Below, piece after piece: positions 50,788 to 59,958 of a stretch of 64,000 nt of DNA. Made by a program: the position numbers and the translations under genes. This DNA is from Brevundimonas sp. EYE_349 (GTDB taxonomy: Bacteria; Pseudomonadota; Alphaproteobacteria; Caulobacterales; Caulobacteraceae). The stretch covers positions 62,001-126,000 of the forward strand of contig NZ_JAHXPB010000006.1 of NCBI RefSeq assembly GCF_023147505.1, in the 5' to 3' direction. Positions within the stretch are counted from its first letter, which is position 1. Every line of letters begins with the position of its first letter. Under the pieces are notes generated by a model. It had not been told where the DNA came from. It did no database searches and was given only the letters and a program-made list of their open reading frames with translations.

Positions 50788-51657
50788 ATGGTTCGAAACG
50801 CATTGGCGGCGGCGGTCCTGGCCGCCCTTCTGTCAGGGCCGGTTCTGGCGCAGGAAGCGTCGCCGCCTCCGCCCCCGCCGGCCCCCACCGACTGGCGCGC
50901 GGTCTCGCCCAGTGATCTTCTGGTCATCGACACGAGCAAGGGGCGCATTCTGGTCGAGCTGGCCCCCGAGCTGGCGCCCGCCCATGTCGAGCGGATCAAG
51001 CTGCTGGCCGCGCGTGGGTTTTACGACAATCTGGCCTGGCACCGGGTGATCGACTGGTTCATGGCCCAGACCGGCGATCCGCTGGGCACCGGCGACGGTC
51101 AGAGCTGGTATCCCGACCTGAAGGGCGAGTTCACCTTCCGTCGCGGTCCGGACATGGCCTTCACCCCCGTCGCCGCCCCGACCGGCGCCCTGATCGGCTT
51201 CGTCCGCTCCGTGCCGGTCCAGACCCAGCCCGACGACCTGATGGCCGGCACCGGCGACAAGAAGGTGCACGGCTGGGGCCTATACTGCCCCGGCGTCGCC
51301 GGCATGGCGCGCGACGAAGGCAATGACACCGCCAACAGCCAGTTCTTCCTGATGCGCCAGGCCTATCCGGCGCTGGACAAACGCTACACCGTCTGGGGGC
51401 GGGTGGTTTCGGGGCTGGACGTGGTGCGCGCCCTGAAGGCCAGTCCCAACCCGGACGGCATCGTGACCGAGCCGGATCGCATGACCCGCGTGCGTCTGGC
51501 CGCCGACCTGCCCCAGGCCGAACGCCCGAAGGTTCAGATGATGAACACCACCTCCGCCGCCTTCCGCGCCTTGGTGGATCAGGCGCGCCAGGCCAAGGGC
51601 GCCGACTTCTCCGTCTGCGACATCGACATTCCGGCGCAGGTCACGCCCGGGGCTTAA
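50788..51657 (+). CDS. Secreted cyclophilin-type peptidyl-prolyl isomerase 2
   Basis: 289 aa; GGAGGGG site before the ATG. Signal peptide ALAAAVLAALLSGPVLAQ, Pro-rich start of the mature part. Same architecture as its neighbour: DTSKGRILVELAPELAPAHV, WHRVIDWFMAQTGDPLGTGD (catalytic Arg, Phe and Gln kept, flanks changed), NSQFFLMRQ, and the same C-terminal extension ending VCDIDIP. The substrate-side loop differs from paralogue 1 (AWHRVIDW versus KFHRVIPG). Both probably act in the periplasm on different clients. Convergent with the Ppx/GppA gene, stops 5 bases apart. Confidence 0.92.
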   Translation: MVRNALAAAVLAALLSGPVLAQEASPPPPPPAPTDWRAVSPSDLLVIDTSKGRILVELAPELAPAHVERIKLLAARGFYDNLAWHRVIDWFMAQTGDPLGTGDGQSWYPDLKGEFTFRRGPDMAFTPVAAPTGALIGFVRSVPVQTQPDDLMAGTGDKKVHGWGLYCPGVAGMARDEGNDTANSQFFLMRQAYPALDKRYTVWGRVVSGLDVVRALKASPNPDGIVTEPDRMTRVRLAADLPQAERPKVQMMNTTSAAFRALVDQARQAKGADFSVCDIDIPAQVTPGA

Positions 51658-51661
51658 AGCC

Positions 51662-52759
51662 TCAGCCGACCGATCCCCGCCCGCGACCGCGCCGGCGTCG
51701 ACGGCGGCGCGGCGGCTTCTGATCGTCGCGCATCCTTTGCAGCAGCAGGCCTTCGCGCAGGCCCCGGTCGGCAACGCGAACCCGCTCGGACGGCCAGGCG
51801 CGCTGGATCGCCTCCAGGATGGCGGCCCCGGCCAGCACCAGATCGGCGCGGTCGGGGCCGATGCAGGCCTCGCGCGCGCGCCCTTCCGGCCCCAGGGCCT
51901 TCAGCCGATCCGCTGCCGCCTCGCAGTCGCTGCGCGTCATCCACAAACCATCGACCCGGTCGCGATTATAGCGCGGCAGTTTCAGGTGAATTCCCGCCAG
52001 GCTGGTGATCGCGCCAGAGGTGCCGATCAGGTGCGCGTGGTCGCGCCGCAGCAGGTCCAGCATTCCATCGTCCTGGATGCCGCCGGCCGCCAGGGCCGCG
52101 CCCATGTCGGCGACCATGGCTTCGTACCAGGGCTCGACCGCGTTTTCCGGCTCCGGGTGACGTTCGGCCAGGGTGACGACGCCCAGCGGCGCCGACATCC
52201 AACTGGTGGTGCGCCATTCCGCCTCCTCGCGCTTCAGCCACGACAGTTCGGTGGAGCCGCCGCCCACGTCGATGATGATCACCCCCTCGGCCCTGGGGTC
52301 GATCAGGTTCAGGCATCCCTCGACCGCCAGCCGCGCCTCTTCGGCCGGGTCGATGATGCGCAGGCGTAGGCCCGTGCCCTTGCGCACGCGGTCGATGAAG
52401 TCCGCGCCGTTTTCGGCCGCGCGACAAGCCTGGGTGGCCACGGCGCTGAGACGCGCCGAATCCACGCCCTTCCTGACGATCCGCTCGGCGCACAAGGCCA
52501 AGGCGTCATAGGCCCGGTCCATCGCCTGAGGGTCCAGTCGTCCGGTGCGCGACAGGCCTTCGCCCAGGCGCACGATGCGGCTGAAACTGTCCACTACGCG
52601 AAAGCCGTCGCGCGACGGCCGCGCGATCAACAGCCGACAATTATTGGTCCCCAGATCGAGCGCGCCATAGAGCGGCGCATCCCGACCCGACGCATCCCGC
52701 GAACGGGAAGGCTGGGACCGCTCGTCGCGCCGTCGGGGCGCGCCGTGGGTCTCCGGCAT
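51662..52759 (-). CDS. Ppx/GppA family exopolyphosphatase / pppGpp phosphohydrolase
   Basis: 365 aa. ASKHA-type ATPase fold: LYGALDLGTNNCRLLIARP (phosphate loop 1), VATQACRAAENG, and VIIIDVGGGSTELSW (phosphate loop 2), LIGTSGAITSLAG. The N-terminal ~30 and C-terminal ~25 residues are unusually basic (DQKPPRRRRRRRGRGRG), probably contacting RNA or polyphosphate. In many alphaproteobacteria it stands next to rlmE; the neighbour here is instead a convergent cyclophilin. Whether it acts on polyphosphate or pppGpp is not decidable. Confidence 0.92.
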   Translation of the reverse strand: MPETHGAPRRRDERSQPSRSRDASGRDAPLYGALDLGTNNCRLLIARPSRDGFRVVDSFSRIVRLGEGLSRTGRLDPQAMDRAYDALALCAERIVRKGVDSARLSAVATQACRAAENGADFIDRVRKGTGLRLRIIDPAEEARLAVEGCLNLIDPRAEGVIIIDVGGGSTELSWLKREEAEWRTTSWMSAPLGVVTLAERHPEPENAVEPWYEAMVADMGAALAAGGIQDDGMLDLLRRDHAHLIGTSGAITSLAGIHLKLPRYNRDRVDGLWMTRSDCEAAADRLKALGPEGRAREACIGPDRADLVLAGAAILEAIQRAWPSERVRVADRGLREGLLLQRMRDDQKPPRRRRRRRGRGRGSVG

Positions 52760-53026
52760 GGGTCGTCATTCCGATGTGGGCGGTCCAAAGCGGCGCCCGT
52801 CCCCATCAGCCTAGCGCGCGAAGATCGTCCGCGCCAAGCCATTCTGTCAGGAAGATGAACGGCCCGGCGGGGCCTGCGTCAGAGGTCGTGGCGTATCAGA
52901 ACCATGATCCAGGTTCACACAGCCCGACGACGTCAGTTGCTGCTTCACGCGCCCTTGCGGCTGAACAGACGGTGGAAGACGCTGAAAGTCCTTGTTAGAC
53001 TGAGGAAAAGATCTGAGGAGCGTCCC

Positions 53027-53902
53027 ATGTCCGACTTCGAACATGTTTTTGAACAGCCGCCCGAAGGCGCCGGAGCGGACTGGACCATACCCCAGAACTG
53101 GGCCGCCTATACCGAGGTCGAGCATAGGACCTGGGACACGCTGTACGCGCGTCAGATGAAGGTGCTGCCGGGCCGCGCCTGCGACGCCTTTCTGAACGGG
53201 CTGAAGGCGCTGGACCTGAATGCGGGCGGCATTCCCGACTTCGAAGTGATCAATCCCAAGCTCCAGGCCCTGACCGGCTGGACGGTGGTCTGCGTGCCGG
53301 GGCTGGTGCCGGACGAGGTGTTTTTCGATCACCTGGCCAACCGACGCTTCGTCTCGGGCCAGTTCATCAGGACGCCGGATCAACTGGACTATCTGCAGGA
53401 GCCGGACATCTTCCACGATGTGTTCGGCCACGTCCCCATGCTGACCGATCCGGCCTTCGCCGCCTATATGGAGGCCTATGGCAAGGGCGGCCAGCGGGCG
53501 GCGTCGCTGGGCATGTTGCCCAATCTGGCGCGGCTGTACTGGTACACGGTGGAATTCGGCCTGATGAAGGAGGCGGGGGCCTTACGCATCTATGGCGCGG
53601 GCATCGTGTCCTCCTCGACCGAGAGCGTGTTCGCCCTGGACGACCCGTCGCCCAACCGCCTGGGCTTCGATCTGGAGCGGGTGATGCGGACCCTCTACCG
53701 GATCGACGATTTCCAGCAGGTCTATTTCGTCATCGACAGCATTGAAGCCCTGAAGCAGATGACGCTCAAGGACTTCGGTCCTGTCTATGCGGCGCTGAAG
53801 GGGCAGGACGATCTGGCGATCGAAACCATCCTGCCGACCGACAGCGTCATCACCCACGGCACCCAGGCCTATGCCGACAAGGGCGGGCGGTTCGCCGCCT
53901 GA
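53027..53902 (+). CDS. phhA: Phenylalanine 4-hydroxylase
   Basis: Iron- and pterin-dependent conversion of Phe to Tyr. 291 aa from ATG 53027, with TGAGGAG upstream. The iron ligands are in DIFHDVFGHVPML (His130, His135) and YWYTVEFGLMKEAG (Glu176); YTEVEHRTWDTLYARQM is the family's N-terminal motif. Single-domain, cytosolic, bacterial type. The long upstream gap (about 270 bases) contains no gene I can support, so its own promoter is probably there. Confidence 0.97.
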   Translation: MSDFEHVFEQPPEGAGADWTIPQNWAAYTEVEHRTWDTLYARQMKVLPGRACDAFLNGLKALDLNAGGIPDFEVINPKLQALTGWTVVCVPGLVPDEVFFDHLANRRFVSGQFIRTPDQLDYLQEPDIFHDVFGHVPMLTDPAFAAYMEAYGKGGQRAASLGMLPNLARLYWYTVEFGLMKEAGALRIYGAGIVSSSTESVFALDDPSPNRLGFDLERVMRTLYRIDDFQQVYFVIDSIEALKQMTLKDFGPVYAALKGQDDLAIETILPTDSVITHGTQAYADKGGRFAA

Positions 53903-53905
53903 CGG

Positions 53906-55243
53906 TCAGGCGCGCTGGAACGGATAGAAGTCGGCACCCAGGTCCAGAATGCCGGTCAGTTCGTCCAGCGCCCCGCGCGTCTCGTCCAGCAGGGCCGAAT
54001 CGGCCAGATCGGCGGGACGGAGTTCGTCGCGATACCAGCGGTTTGCCCAGTCTGACAGGCGCGCGTACAGGGCGTCGGTCAGGCGCATGGCCGGATTGGT
54101 CGCCGCCAGCTCCGCCTCGTTCAGCACGACCCGCAGGCGCAGGCAGGCCGGACCGCCGCCGTTCCGCATCGACTGTCGCACATCGACATAGCGCACCGTC
54201 CCGATCGGTCCGTTGGAGGCGGCGACCCGTTCGGCGACCGCGTGGCTGCGCGGATTGTCGCGCGTCTCGGTGGGGCAGATCAGGGTCAGGCGGTCCTCGC
54301 CCGGAACCTGGATCAGCATGGAGTTGAACAGATAGCTGGATATGGCGTCGGCCAGGGGCAGGTCGGCGTCGGAGACCTCGATGAATTGGGGTTCGAACAG
54401 GCCGTCGGCGGCGCGGCGTATGGCGGCCTTGGTTGCGTCGGCGTCCTCGAACGCCAGTTCGTGGAAGAACAGGGTGTCCAGCGCCCCGACGCAGACCACG
54501 TCGTTGTGGAATGTGCCGCCCGCGATGGCGGCGCGGGATTGCTGCGCCAGAACGGGCTGCCCGGCCTCATGGCGGCGGACGATGGCCTCAGAGGCTTCGC
54601 GCGTCTGGCGGGCGGGGAAGGGGCCGTCCCAAGGCACGAACGCTTCGCGCCCCCAGACCAGCAGATTGACCCCGCGACCGCCATGGTCGGCGCACAGCCG
54701 AACGTGGTTGGCCGCGCCCTCGTCGGCCAGATGGGCGACAGCGGGCAGGGCGTCGTGGACGGCGAACCGGCTGGCGTCCGGGAACAGGGCGTCCAGCGCG
54801 CGTTTGGTCTGCTGGTGCTCCAGGCTGCGGTGCAGATTGGTGTGCAGGTTGGCGGGGGTGAAATGCACCCGACTGTCGGCGGCGTCGCTGGACGGGGTCA
54901 CGGTCGCGGCGTTGGCGGCCCACATGGGCGAGGCCGAACAGGCCGCGGCGGCGAAGGATGGTGCGGTTCTCCACGCGCGCTCCAACACCTGTCCATCCGC
55001 GCCGGTGAAGCCCAGCGCGCGCAGGAAGGAGATGTTCGGCCGTTCGTGCGGCGGCAGGACAAACTGGGGCAGGTCCAGATCTGCCAGCCGTTTCATCTTG
55101 TCCAGACCCTGCAACACCGCCGCGCGCGGGTTGGACGCCTCGCCCTTGTTCAGGCTGGAGGCCAGATTGCCGGGGCTGAGGCCCGCATAGGAATGTGTCG
55201 GACCGATCAGACCGTCGGCATTGGCTTCGACGGCGGTGATCAT
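53906..55243 (-). CDS. astB: N-succinylarginine dihydrolase
   Basis: Second step of the arginine succinyltransferase pathway: N2-succinylarginine to succinylornithine, CO2 and ammonia. 445 aa, normal length. Family start ANADGLIGPTHSYAGLSPGN, the SNKGEASNPR region (here SLNKGEASNPRAAVLQGLDK), a His in GTFHNDVVCVG and the catalytic Cys in MRNGGGPACLRLRV. Overlaps astD by four bases; last gene of the operon. Confidence 0.97.
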   Translation of the reverse strand: MITAVEANADGLIGPTHSYAGLSPGNLASSLNKGEASNPRAAVLQGLDKMKRLADLDLPQFVLPPHERPNISFLRALGFTGADGQVLERAWRTAPSFAAAACSASPMWAANAATVTPSSDAADSRVHFTPANLHTNLHRSLEHQQTKRALDALFPDASRFAVHDALPAVAHLADEGAANHVRLCADHGGRGVNLLVWGREAFVPWDGPFPARQTREASEAIVRRHEAGQPVLAQQSRAAIAGGTFHNDVVCVGALDTLFFHELAFEDADATKAAIRRAADGLFEPQFIEVSDADLPLADAISSYLFNSMLIQVPGEDRLTLICPTETRDNPRSHAVAERVAASNGPIGTVRYVDVRQSMRNGGGPACLRLRVVLNEAELAATNPAMRLTDALYARLSDWANRWYRDELRPADLADSALLDETRGALDELTGILDLGADFYPFQRA

Positions 55244-56655
55244 CGCAGCCCCTTGATCTCGCCTTCGATATTGGCGACCGCGTCGGCCTCGAAGCTGGCG
55301 ACCGGATAGGCGCAGTAGTCGGCGGCGTAATAGGCGCTGGGCCGATGGTTGCCGCTGGCGCCCAGGCCGCCGAACGGCATGTCGCCCGCCGCGCCTGTCG
55401 TCGGACGGTTGAAGTTGACCACGCCGGCGCGGATGCGGCGGATGAAATGGTCCCAGTTCTTCGGATCATCGCTGACCAGACCGGCGGACAGGCCATAACG
55501 GGTGGCGTTGGCTGCCTGGATCGCAGCGTCGAAGGTCGCAACCCGCGTCACCGACAGGAAGGGCGCGAACATCTCCTCGTCCGGCACATCGACGCCCGTC
55601 ACATCGATGATGGCCGGTCTGACGAAGGCGCCGGGCAGATTAGCGACCGGTCCAGAGGCGCGGATGACTTTGGCCCCGCTGTCGATCCGGTCCTGCAACG
55701 CCTTCAGCGCCGCCTCGGCCGCACGCGCCGAGATCAGCGGCCCGGCATAGGGTTCGGGATCGCTATCCCATGGGCCAAAGATCAGCCGGTCGGACAAGGC
55801 GGCGACAGCTTCGATGATCGCATCGCCCTGGGCGCCTTCCGGCACGATCAGGCGACGCGCACACGAGCAGCGCTGGCCGGTGGTGATGAAGGCGGACTGG
55901 ACCGCGATGCCCGCCACGGCCTGTGCATCCGCCACGTCCCAGACGACCAGCGGATTGTTGCCGCCCAGCTCCAGCGCCAGGATGACGTGCGGATCGTCGG
56001 CGAACTTCTTGCGGAAATGCGCGCCCGCCGCGCCAGAGCCGGTGAACATCAGGGCGTCTATGCCGGCGTCCAGAAGGGCCGCGCCCGTCTCGCGCCCGCC
56101 CTGGACGACATTGACCACGCCTGTCGGCAGGTCGGCGGCGGCGAAGGCCTCGGCCATCGCCTGACCGACCAGGGGCGTCTCTTCCGACGGCTTGAAAACC
56201 ACCGTGTCGCCCGCCAGCAGGGCCGGGACGATATGGCCGTTCGGCAGATGGCCGGGGAAGTTGAACGGGCCAAGCACCGCCGCCACGCCGTGCGGACGGT
56301 GACGCAGGGTGGCGCGGCCGAAGGCGGTGTCGCTGGTGCGCTCGCCGGTGCGTTCGTCATAGGCGCGGATCGAGATGTCGACCTTGCCGATCATGGCGGC
56401 GGCCTCGGTCTTGGTCTCCCACAGGGGCTTGCCGGTCTCGCGGCTGATGGCCTCTGCGATCTGGGGCGCACGGTCCTTCAGCACGGCCTGATAGCGTTTG
56501 ACCGCCTCGATCCGCTCGGCGCGCGGGGCGTCGGCCCAGGCGGGGAAGGCGGCGCGGGCGGCGTCCACGGCGGACTGGACCTGGGCGGGGCTGGCGGCCT
56601 CGCCCTCCCAGTTGGTCGCTTCGGTGGCGGGGTCGGTCGAGGTGAAACGGGTCAT
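55240..56655 (-). CDS. astD: N-succinylglutamate 5-semialdehyde dehydrogenase
   Basis: Fourth step of the AST pathway, NAD-dependent. 471 aa from ATG 56655. Aldehyde dehydrogenase motifs: GPFNFPGHLPNGHIVPALLA, FKPSEETPLVGQ, MFTGSGAAGAHF, the general-base Glu in LELGGNNPLVV and the nucleophile Cys in ITTGQRCSCARRLI. The double Cys RCSCARR is characteristic of AstD. Start overlaps the astA stop (ATGA). Confidence 0.96.
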   Translation of the reverse strand: MTRFTSTDPATEATNWEGEAASPAQVQSAVDAARAAFPAWADAPRAERIEAVKRYQAVLKDRAPQIAEAISRETGKPLWETKTEAAAMIGKVDISIRAYDERTGERTSDTAFGRATLRHRPHGVAAVLGPFNFPGHLPNGHIVPALLAGDTVVFKPSEETPLVGQAMAEAFAAADLPTGVVNVVQGGRETGAALLDAGIDALMFTGSGAAGAHFRKKFADDPHVILALELGGNNPLVVWDVADAQAVAGIAVQSAFITTGQRCSCARRLIVPEGAQGDAIIEAVAALSDRLIFGPWDSDPEPYAGPLISARAAEAALKALQDRIDSGAKVIRASGPVANLPGAFVRPAIIDVTGVDVPDEEMFAPFLSVTRVATFDAAIQAANATRYGLSAGLVSDDPKNWDHFIRRIRAGVVNFNRPTTGAAGDMPFGGLGASGNHRPSAYYAADYCAYPVASFEADAVANIEGEIKGLR

Positions 56656-57659
56656 GATTTTACTCGCACAGTCTCTCCGGCGCGCACCTTCAGCGCGGCG
56701 GCGGTTTCGGCGGTCAGGCGAACCGTGTCGCCGTCGATGTCGGCCTTGGCGCGCACGGCGCGGAAGGCTGAGACGTTGTCGGTCGAGATCAGGGCCGGTA
56801 GTTCGGCCTCCACCCCATCCGCGATTTCGACCGTTAGCCGCCGCGCATCGCGCACCGTGCGGATATTGTCGCGCCCGCACGAGACGGTCGGCCCGGCATC
56901 GAAGATGTCCACCAGTCCGTTGGGACGGAAGCCTTCGCTTTCCAGCAGCGCCATGGCCGGCACCCCTTGCGGATGCACCTTGCCGATAACAGCGCGCGCC
57001 GGTTCGGGCAGCAGTTCGACATAGATCGGGTGGCGCGGCGCCAGGTCCAGAATGAATTGTTTGTCGGTCGATCCGGTCATCCGGTCGGCGTGGTCGAAGT
57101 CCATCGGGAAGAATTTGTGCGACACATGGTCCCAGAAGGGGCAGGCGCCATCGGGGGTGAAGACGCCGCGCAACTCGGCCAGCACATTTTCGGCGAACAG
57201 TTCGGGCTGGGCGCCGATCAGCATATAGCGCGACTGGCTAAGCAGACGGCCCGCGCCGCCCTTTCGCCGATCCGCCTTCAGGAACAGCGATCCGACCTCG
57301 GTCCAGCCGGTGCATTCGTTGACCAGCACCAGCGTCTGGTGATCCAGCTTGACCCCCAGGGATGGCGACTGGACAGTGTTGTTCACCACGCGGAACGAGA
57401 AGAAGGGCCGTTTCAGCCCCACCGTCGCCTTGACCGATCCGACCCCGTCGATGTCGCCGGTGTCGCCGTCTTCCAGCATCAGTGTGTACCAGGCCTCTTG
57501 CGGCGTGATCTCGCCCCGGAAACTGGCCTGGCTCAGCTCCAGCCGGTCGGACAGGGCGTCAGGGTCTTCGGGCAGGCTGGTGAAGCCGGGACCGGACAGG
57601 ATGGCCAGTTCCAACAGATGGTCGAGGTCGGCGGGGCCGGCGGGACGGACGACAAGCAT
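56652..57659 (-). CDS. astA: Arginine N-succinyltransferase
   Basis: First step of the AST pathway, succinyl-CoA plus arginine. 335 aa. GNAT-like fold: VVRPAGPADLDHLLELAILS, FTSLPEDPDALSDRLELSQA, FFSFRVVNNTVQSPSLG, and TEVGSLFLKADRRKGGAGRL (CoA loop); C-terminal half with FWDHVSHKFFPMDFDHADRM, the most conserved AstA block. Ends ETVRVKS. One base separates it from the upstream M20 gene, so it is in the same transcript. Confidence 0.96.
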   Translation of the reverse strand: MLVVRPAGPADLDHLLELAILSGPGFTSLPEDPDALSDRLELSQASFRGEITPQEAWYTLMLEDGDTGDIDGVGSVKATVGLKRPFFSFRVVNNTVQSPSLGVKLDHQTLVLVNECTGWTEVGSLFLKADRRKGGAGRLLSQSRYMLIGAQPELFAENVLAELRGVFTPDGACPFWDHVSHKFFPMDFDHADRMTGSTDKQFILDLAPRHPIYVELLPEPARAVIGKVHPQGVPAMALLESEGFRPNGLVDIFDAGPTVSCGRDNIRTVRDARRLTVEIADGVEAELPALISTDNVSAFRAVRAKADIDGDTVRLTAETAAALKVRAGETVRVKS

Positions 57660-57660
57660 T

Positions 57661-58911
57661 CTACAGAGTTTCCATCCGCAGGGATTTCAGTTTGGCCGCG
57701 TCGATCTCGCCCGAGGCGATCTTGCACAGGATCAGGGCGCTGAGCTGGGCGCGTTCGACGAAGCTGTCGGGCCAGGCGAACTCCTGATCCGAATGGATGT
57801 CGCCGCCCCGTACGCCCAGGGTGTCGATGTTGGGCAGTCCAGCGGCGTGCAGATTGTTGCCCTCGCACACACCGCCCGACGGCTTCCAGGCGATGGGTTG
57901 GCCCAGCAGGGCGCCGGCCTCCCTGACGGCCTCGAACAGGGCGGTCTGTGCGGCGTCCATCGGCTTGGGCGGGCGGGTGAAGCCGCCGTGCAGGTCCAGC
58001 GTCAGACCCTCGAACGGCGGCGTGGCGGCGAGGCGGCGAACCTGGGCGTCGATCCAGTCGGCGGCGGCCTTGTCCGGCACCCGCACATTGAAGCGGACCA
58101 CGGCGTTGTCGGCGACCACGTTCAAGGCGCCGCCGCCTGAAATCTTGGCGACATTGACGGTGACGCCGTCATGCCGGCCGTTCAGCCCATGCAGGGCGGC
58201 GGCGATAATGGCGGCGCCTGCGACCGCGTTGCGGCCCTCGTCGAAGGCGCGGCCTGCGTGGGCGGCGCGGCCGGTGACGATCAGATGATAGTTGCCGCTG
58301 CCCTTTCGCGCGCCCGCCAGGGTGCCGTCGGCCAAGGCCGGTTCATAGGTCAGGCCGACATGCCCCCGCGCGCCCATTTCGGCCAGCAGGGGCGCAGACG
58401 CAGGCGAGCCGATCTCCTCGTCCGGGCTCAGCAGCACGGTCCAGCCGACGCCGTGGCGGTCGGGGTGGGTTTCGAACGCCTCCAGCGCGGCCAGAAGCAC
58501 GCTGATCCCGCCCTTCATGTCCGCCACGCCCGGCCCGTTCAGGGCGCCGTCCGCGCGAGTGGTCACGGTCTGGAACCGGCTGTCGGCGGGAAACACGGTG
58601 TCGTAATGGCCGGTCAGCACCACCTGGATCGGCGCATCCGGTCGGGCGGTGATCTTAAGCGCGTCGGCGTGGGCCTCGGTCCGCACCCGGCCGTCGTCGG
58701 CGACGGTGGTCGAGCCTTGGGTCGGGATGCGCTGCACCACGGCGGACAGGCCGCGCGCTGCGGCGTCCAGCGCATCCAGCACGGCGTTCAATCCGGCGGC
58801 GTTTCGGCTGCCGGAGTTGATGTTCGCCCAATCGATGGTGCGCCCGATGATGGCCTCGCGTCGCGCGGCGACGTGGTCGAGGACGGCCTGGTCGGAGGTC
58901 AGAATCCGCAT
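57661..58911 (-). CDS. M20-family metallohydrolase in the AST operon
   Basis: 416 aa. Zinc-site motifs of M20 enzymes: VVLTGHYDTVFP (His, Asp), GPGVADMKGGISVLLAALE (bridging Asp), LLSPDEEIGSPASAP (Glu-Glu), and the C-terminal His in GVRGGDIHSDQEFA. The dimerisation lid occupies about residues 200-315. First gene of the operon ahead of astA. As no AstE is present nearby, it may remove succinate from succinylglutamate, a reaction of the same chemical kind as ArgE/DapE. This assignment is inference from context. Confidence 0.87.
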   Translation of the reverse strand: MRILTSDQAVLDHVAARREAIIGRTIDWANINSGSRNAAGLNAVLDALDAAARGLSAVVQRIPTQGSTTVADDGRVRTEAHADALKITARPDAPIQVVLTGHYDTVFPADSRFQTVTTRADGALNGPGVADMKGGISVLLAALEAFETHPDRHGVGWTVLLSPDEEIGSPASAPLLAEMGARGHVGLTYEPALADGTLAGARKGSGNYHLIVTGRAAHAGRAFDEGRNAVAGAAIIAAALHGLNGRHDGVTVNVAKISGGGALNVVADNAVVRFNVRVPDKAAADWIDAQVRRLAATPPFEGLTLDLHGGFTRPPKPMDAAQTALFEAVREAGALLGQPIAWKPSGGVCEGNNLHAAGLPNIDTLGVRGGDIHSDQEFAWPDSFVERAQLSALILCKIASGEIDAAKLKSLRMETL

Positions 58912-59009
58912 CGGCCGGACCCTAGACGGACCGGCGACAAAGGTGAAGGACGGGTCTGTAAGTGAGGCTCGATCATCGCTAGTTTCCGACCGAACAAGAG
59001 ACTTCTGGC

Positions 59010-59552
59010 ATGAACCGTTCGACCATCGCCCTGTGGCTGCGGGCCATGAACCCGTTGAAGCTGCCGCGCGGCATGGCCGAGGCGCAGCGGTCGGCCAGGT
59101 CCATGGTGTTCGGCCTGGCCATCGCCCTGGTCGTCGGCCTGATCCCGACCTGGTGGATGTTCACCTCGGGCTGGTTCGAGACGGCGATGAGCGGCGAATA
59201 CGCCAAAATGGGTCTGTCGGCCGATCAGGTCGCGATGCAGCGCGAGATGATGAAGGCCATCTTTCCCTTCGCCATCGTTCCCGGCGCCGTCTTCACCGTC
59301 CTGCTCTACGGCGTGCTGGGCGTGGTTCAATGGCGGGCGATGACGCGCGCCATCCCCATCGTCATGCTGGCCATGATCGCCTACAGCCTGGTGGCCAATA
59401 TGGGGATGCGGCTGCTGGCCACGATGCCGACGCCCGACCTGCCGTTGTGGATCACCCTGACGACCTGGCCGGCGGCGGCGATCTCGGCCGTCATCTATGT
59501 GGCGTCGCTGCAGGGCGCGATGATGCTGCACCGTCTGCGGAGCGAGCCCTGA
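59010..59552 (+). CDS. DUF4199-like four-helix membrane protein
   Basis: 180 aa with four hydrophobic helices: MVFGLAIALVVGLIPTWWMF, IFPFAIVPGAVFTVLLYGV, IPIVMLAMIAYSLVANMGM and LTTWPAAAISAVIYVASLQG. Between helices 1 and 2 is a polar stretch (SGEYAKMGLSADQVAMQREM). The arrangement is reminiscent of DUF4199 or YIP1-like proteins, but the match is weak. Its stop overlaps the ArsC-family start (TGATG), indicating an operon of two. Confidence 0.7.
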   Translation: MNRSTIALWLRAMNPLKLPRGMAEAQRSARSMVFGLAIALVVGLIPTWWMFTSGWFETAMSGEYAKMGLSADQVAMQREMMKAIFPFAIVPGAVFTVLLYGVLGVVQWRAMTRAIPIVMLAMIAYSLVANMGMRLLATMPTPDLPLWITLTTWPAAAISAVIYVASLQGAMMLHRLRSEP

Positions 59553-59893
59553 TGACCGTGGTCCTGTATCACAATCCCAAATGCTCGACCTCGCGCAACG
59601 CGCTGGCCCTGCTGCGGGATCGGGGGATTGAGCCGACGGTGGTCGAGTATCTGAAGACCGGCTGGGATCGGGCGACGCTGGAGCGGCTGGCGTCGCGAAC
59701 CGGCGTGGGCATGGCGGGGCTGATGCGCCGAAAGGAGGCCGAGGCCAAGACCCTGCTCGACGCGGGCGCCGATGACGACGCCTTGCTGGCCGCTGCCCTG
59801 GCCCAGCCGATCCTGATCGAACGCCCCATCGTCGAGACCGACAAGGGCGCCGTCGTCGGTCGCCCGCTGGAGCGGGTGCTCGAGGTTCTCTAG
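59552..59893 (+). CDS. ArsC/Spx-family arsenate reductase-like protein
   Basis: 113 aa. Thioredoxin-fold ArsC family: VVLYHNPKCSTSRNALALLR with the redox Cys, VVEYLKTGWDRATLERLA, and LIERPIVETDKGAVVGRPLE with the Arg that binds oxyanion. Length fits the YfgD/glutaredoxin-dependent arsenate reductase group. No ars operon genes are near, so a general thiol-redox role is possible. Confidence 0.9.
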   Translation: MTVVLYHNPKCSTSRNALALLRDRGIEPTVVEYLKTGWDRATLERLASRTGVGMAGLMRRKEAEAKTLLDAGADDDALLAAALAQPILIERPIVETDKGAVVGRPLERVLEVL

Positions 59894-59958
59894 CAGGCTC
59901 CCACTTTTCCGCTTATCCCTGCGAAAGCCGGGACGAGCGGCAGAGGGGGCGCAACCCG

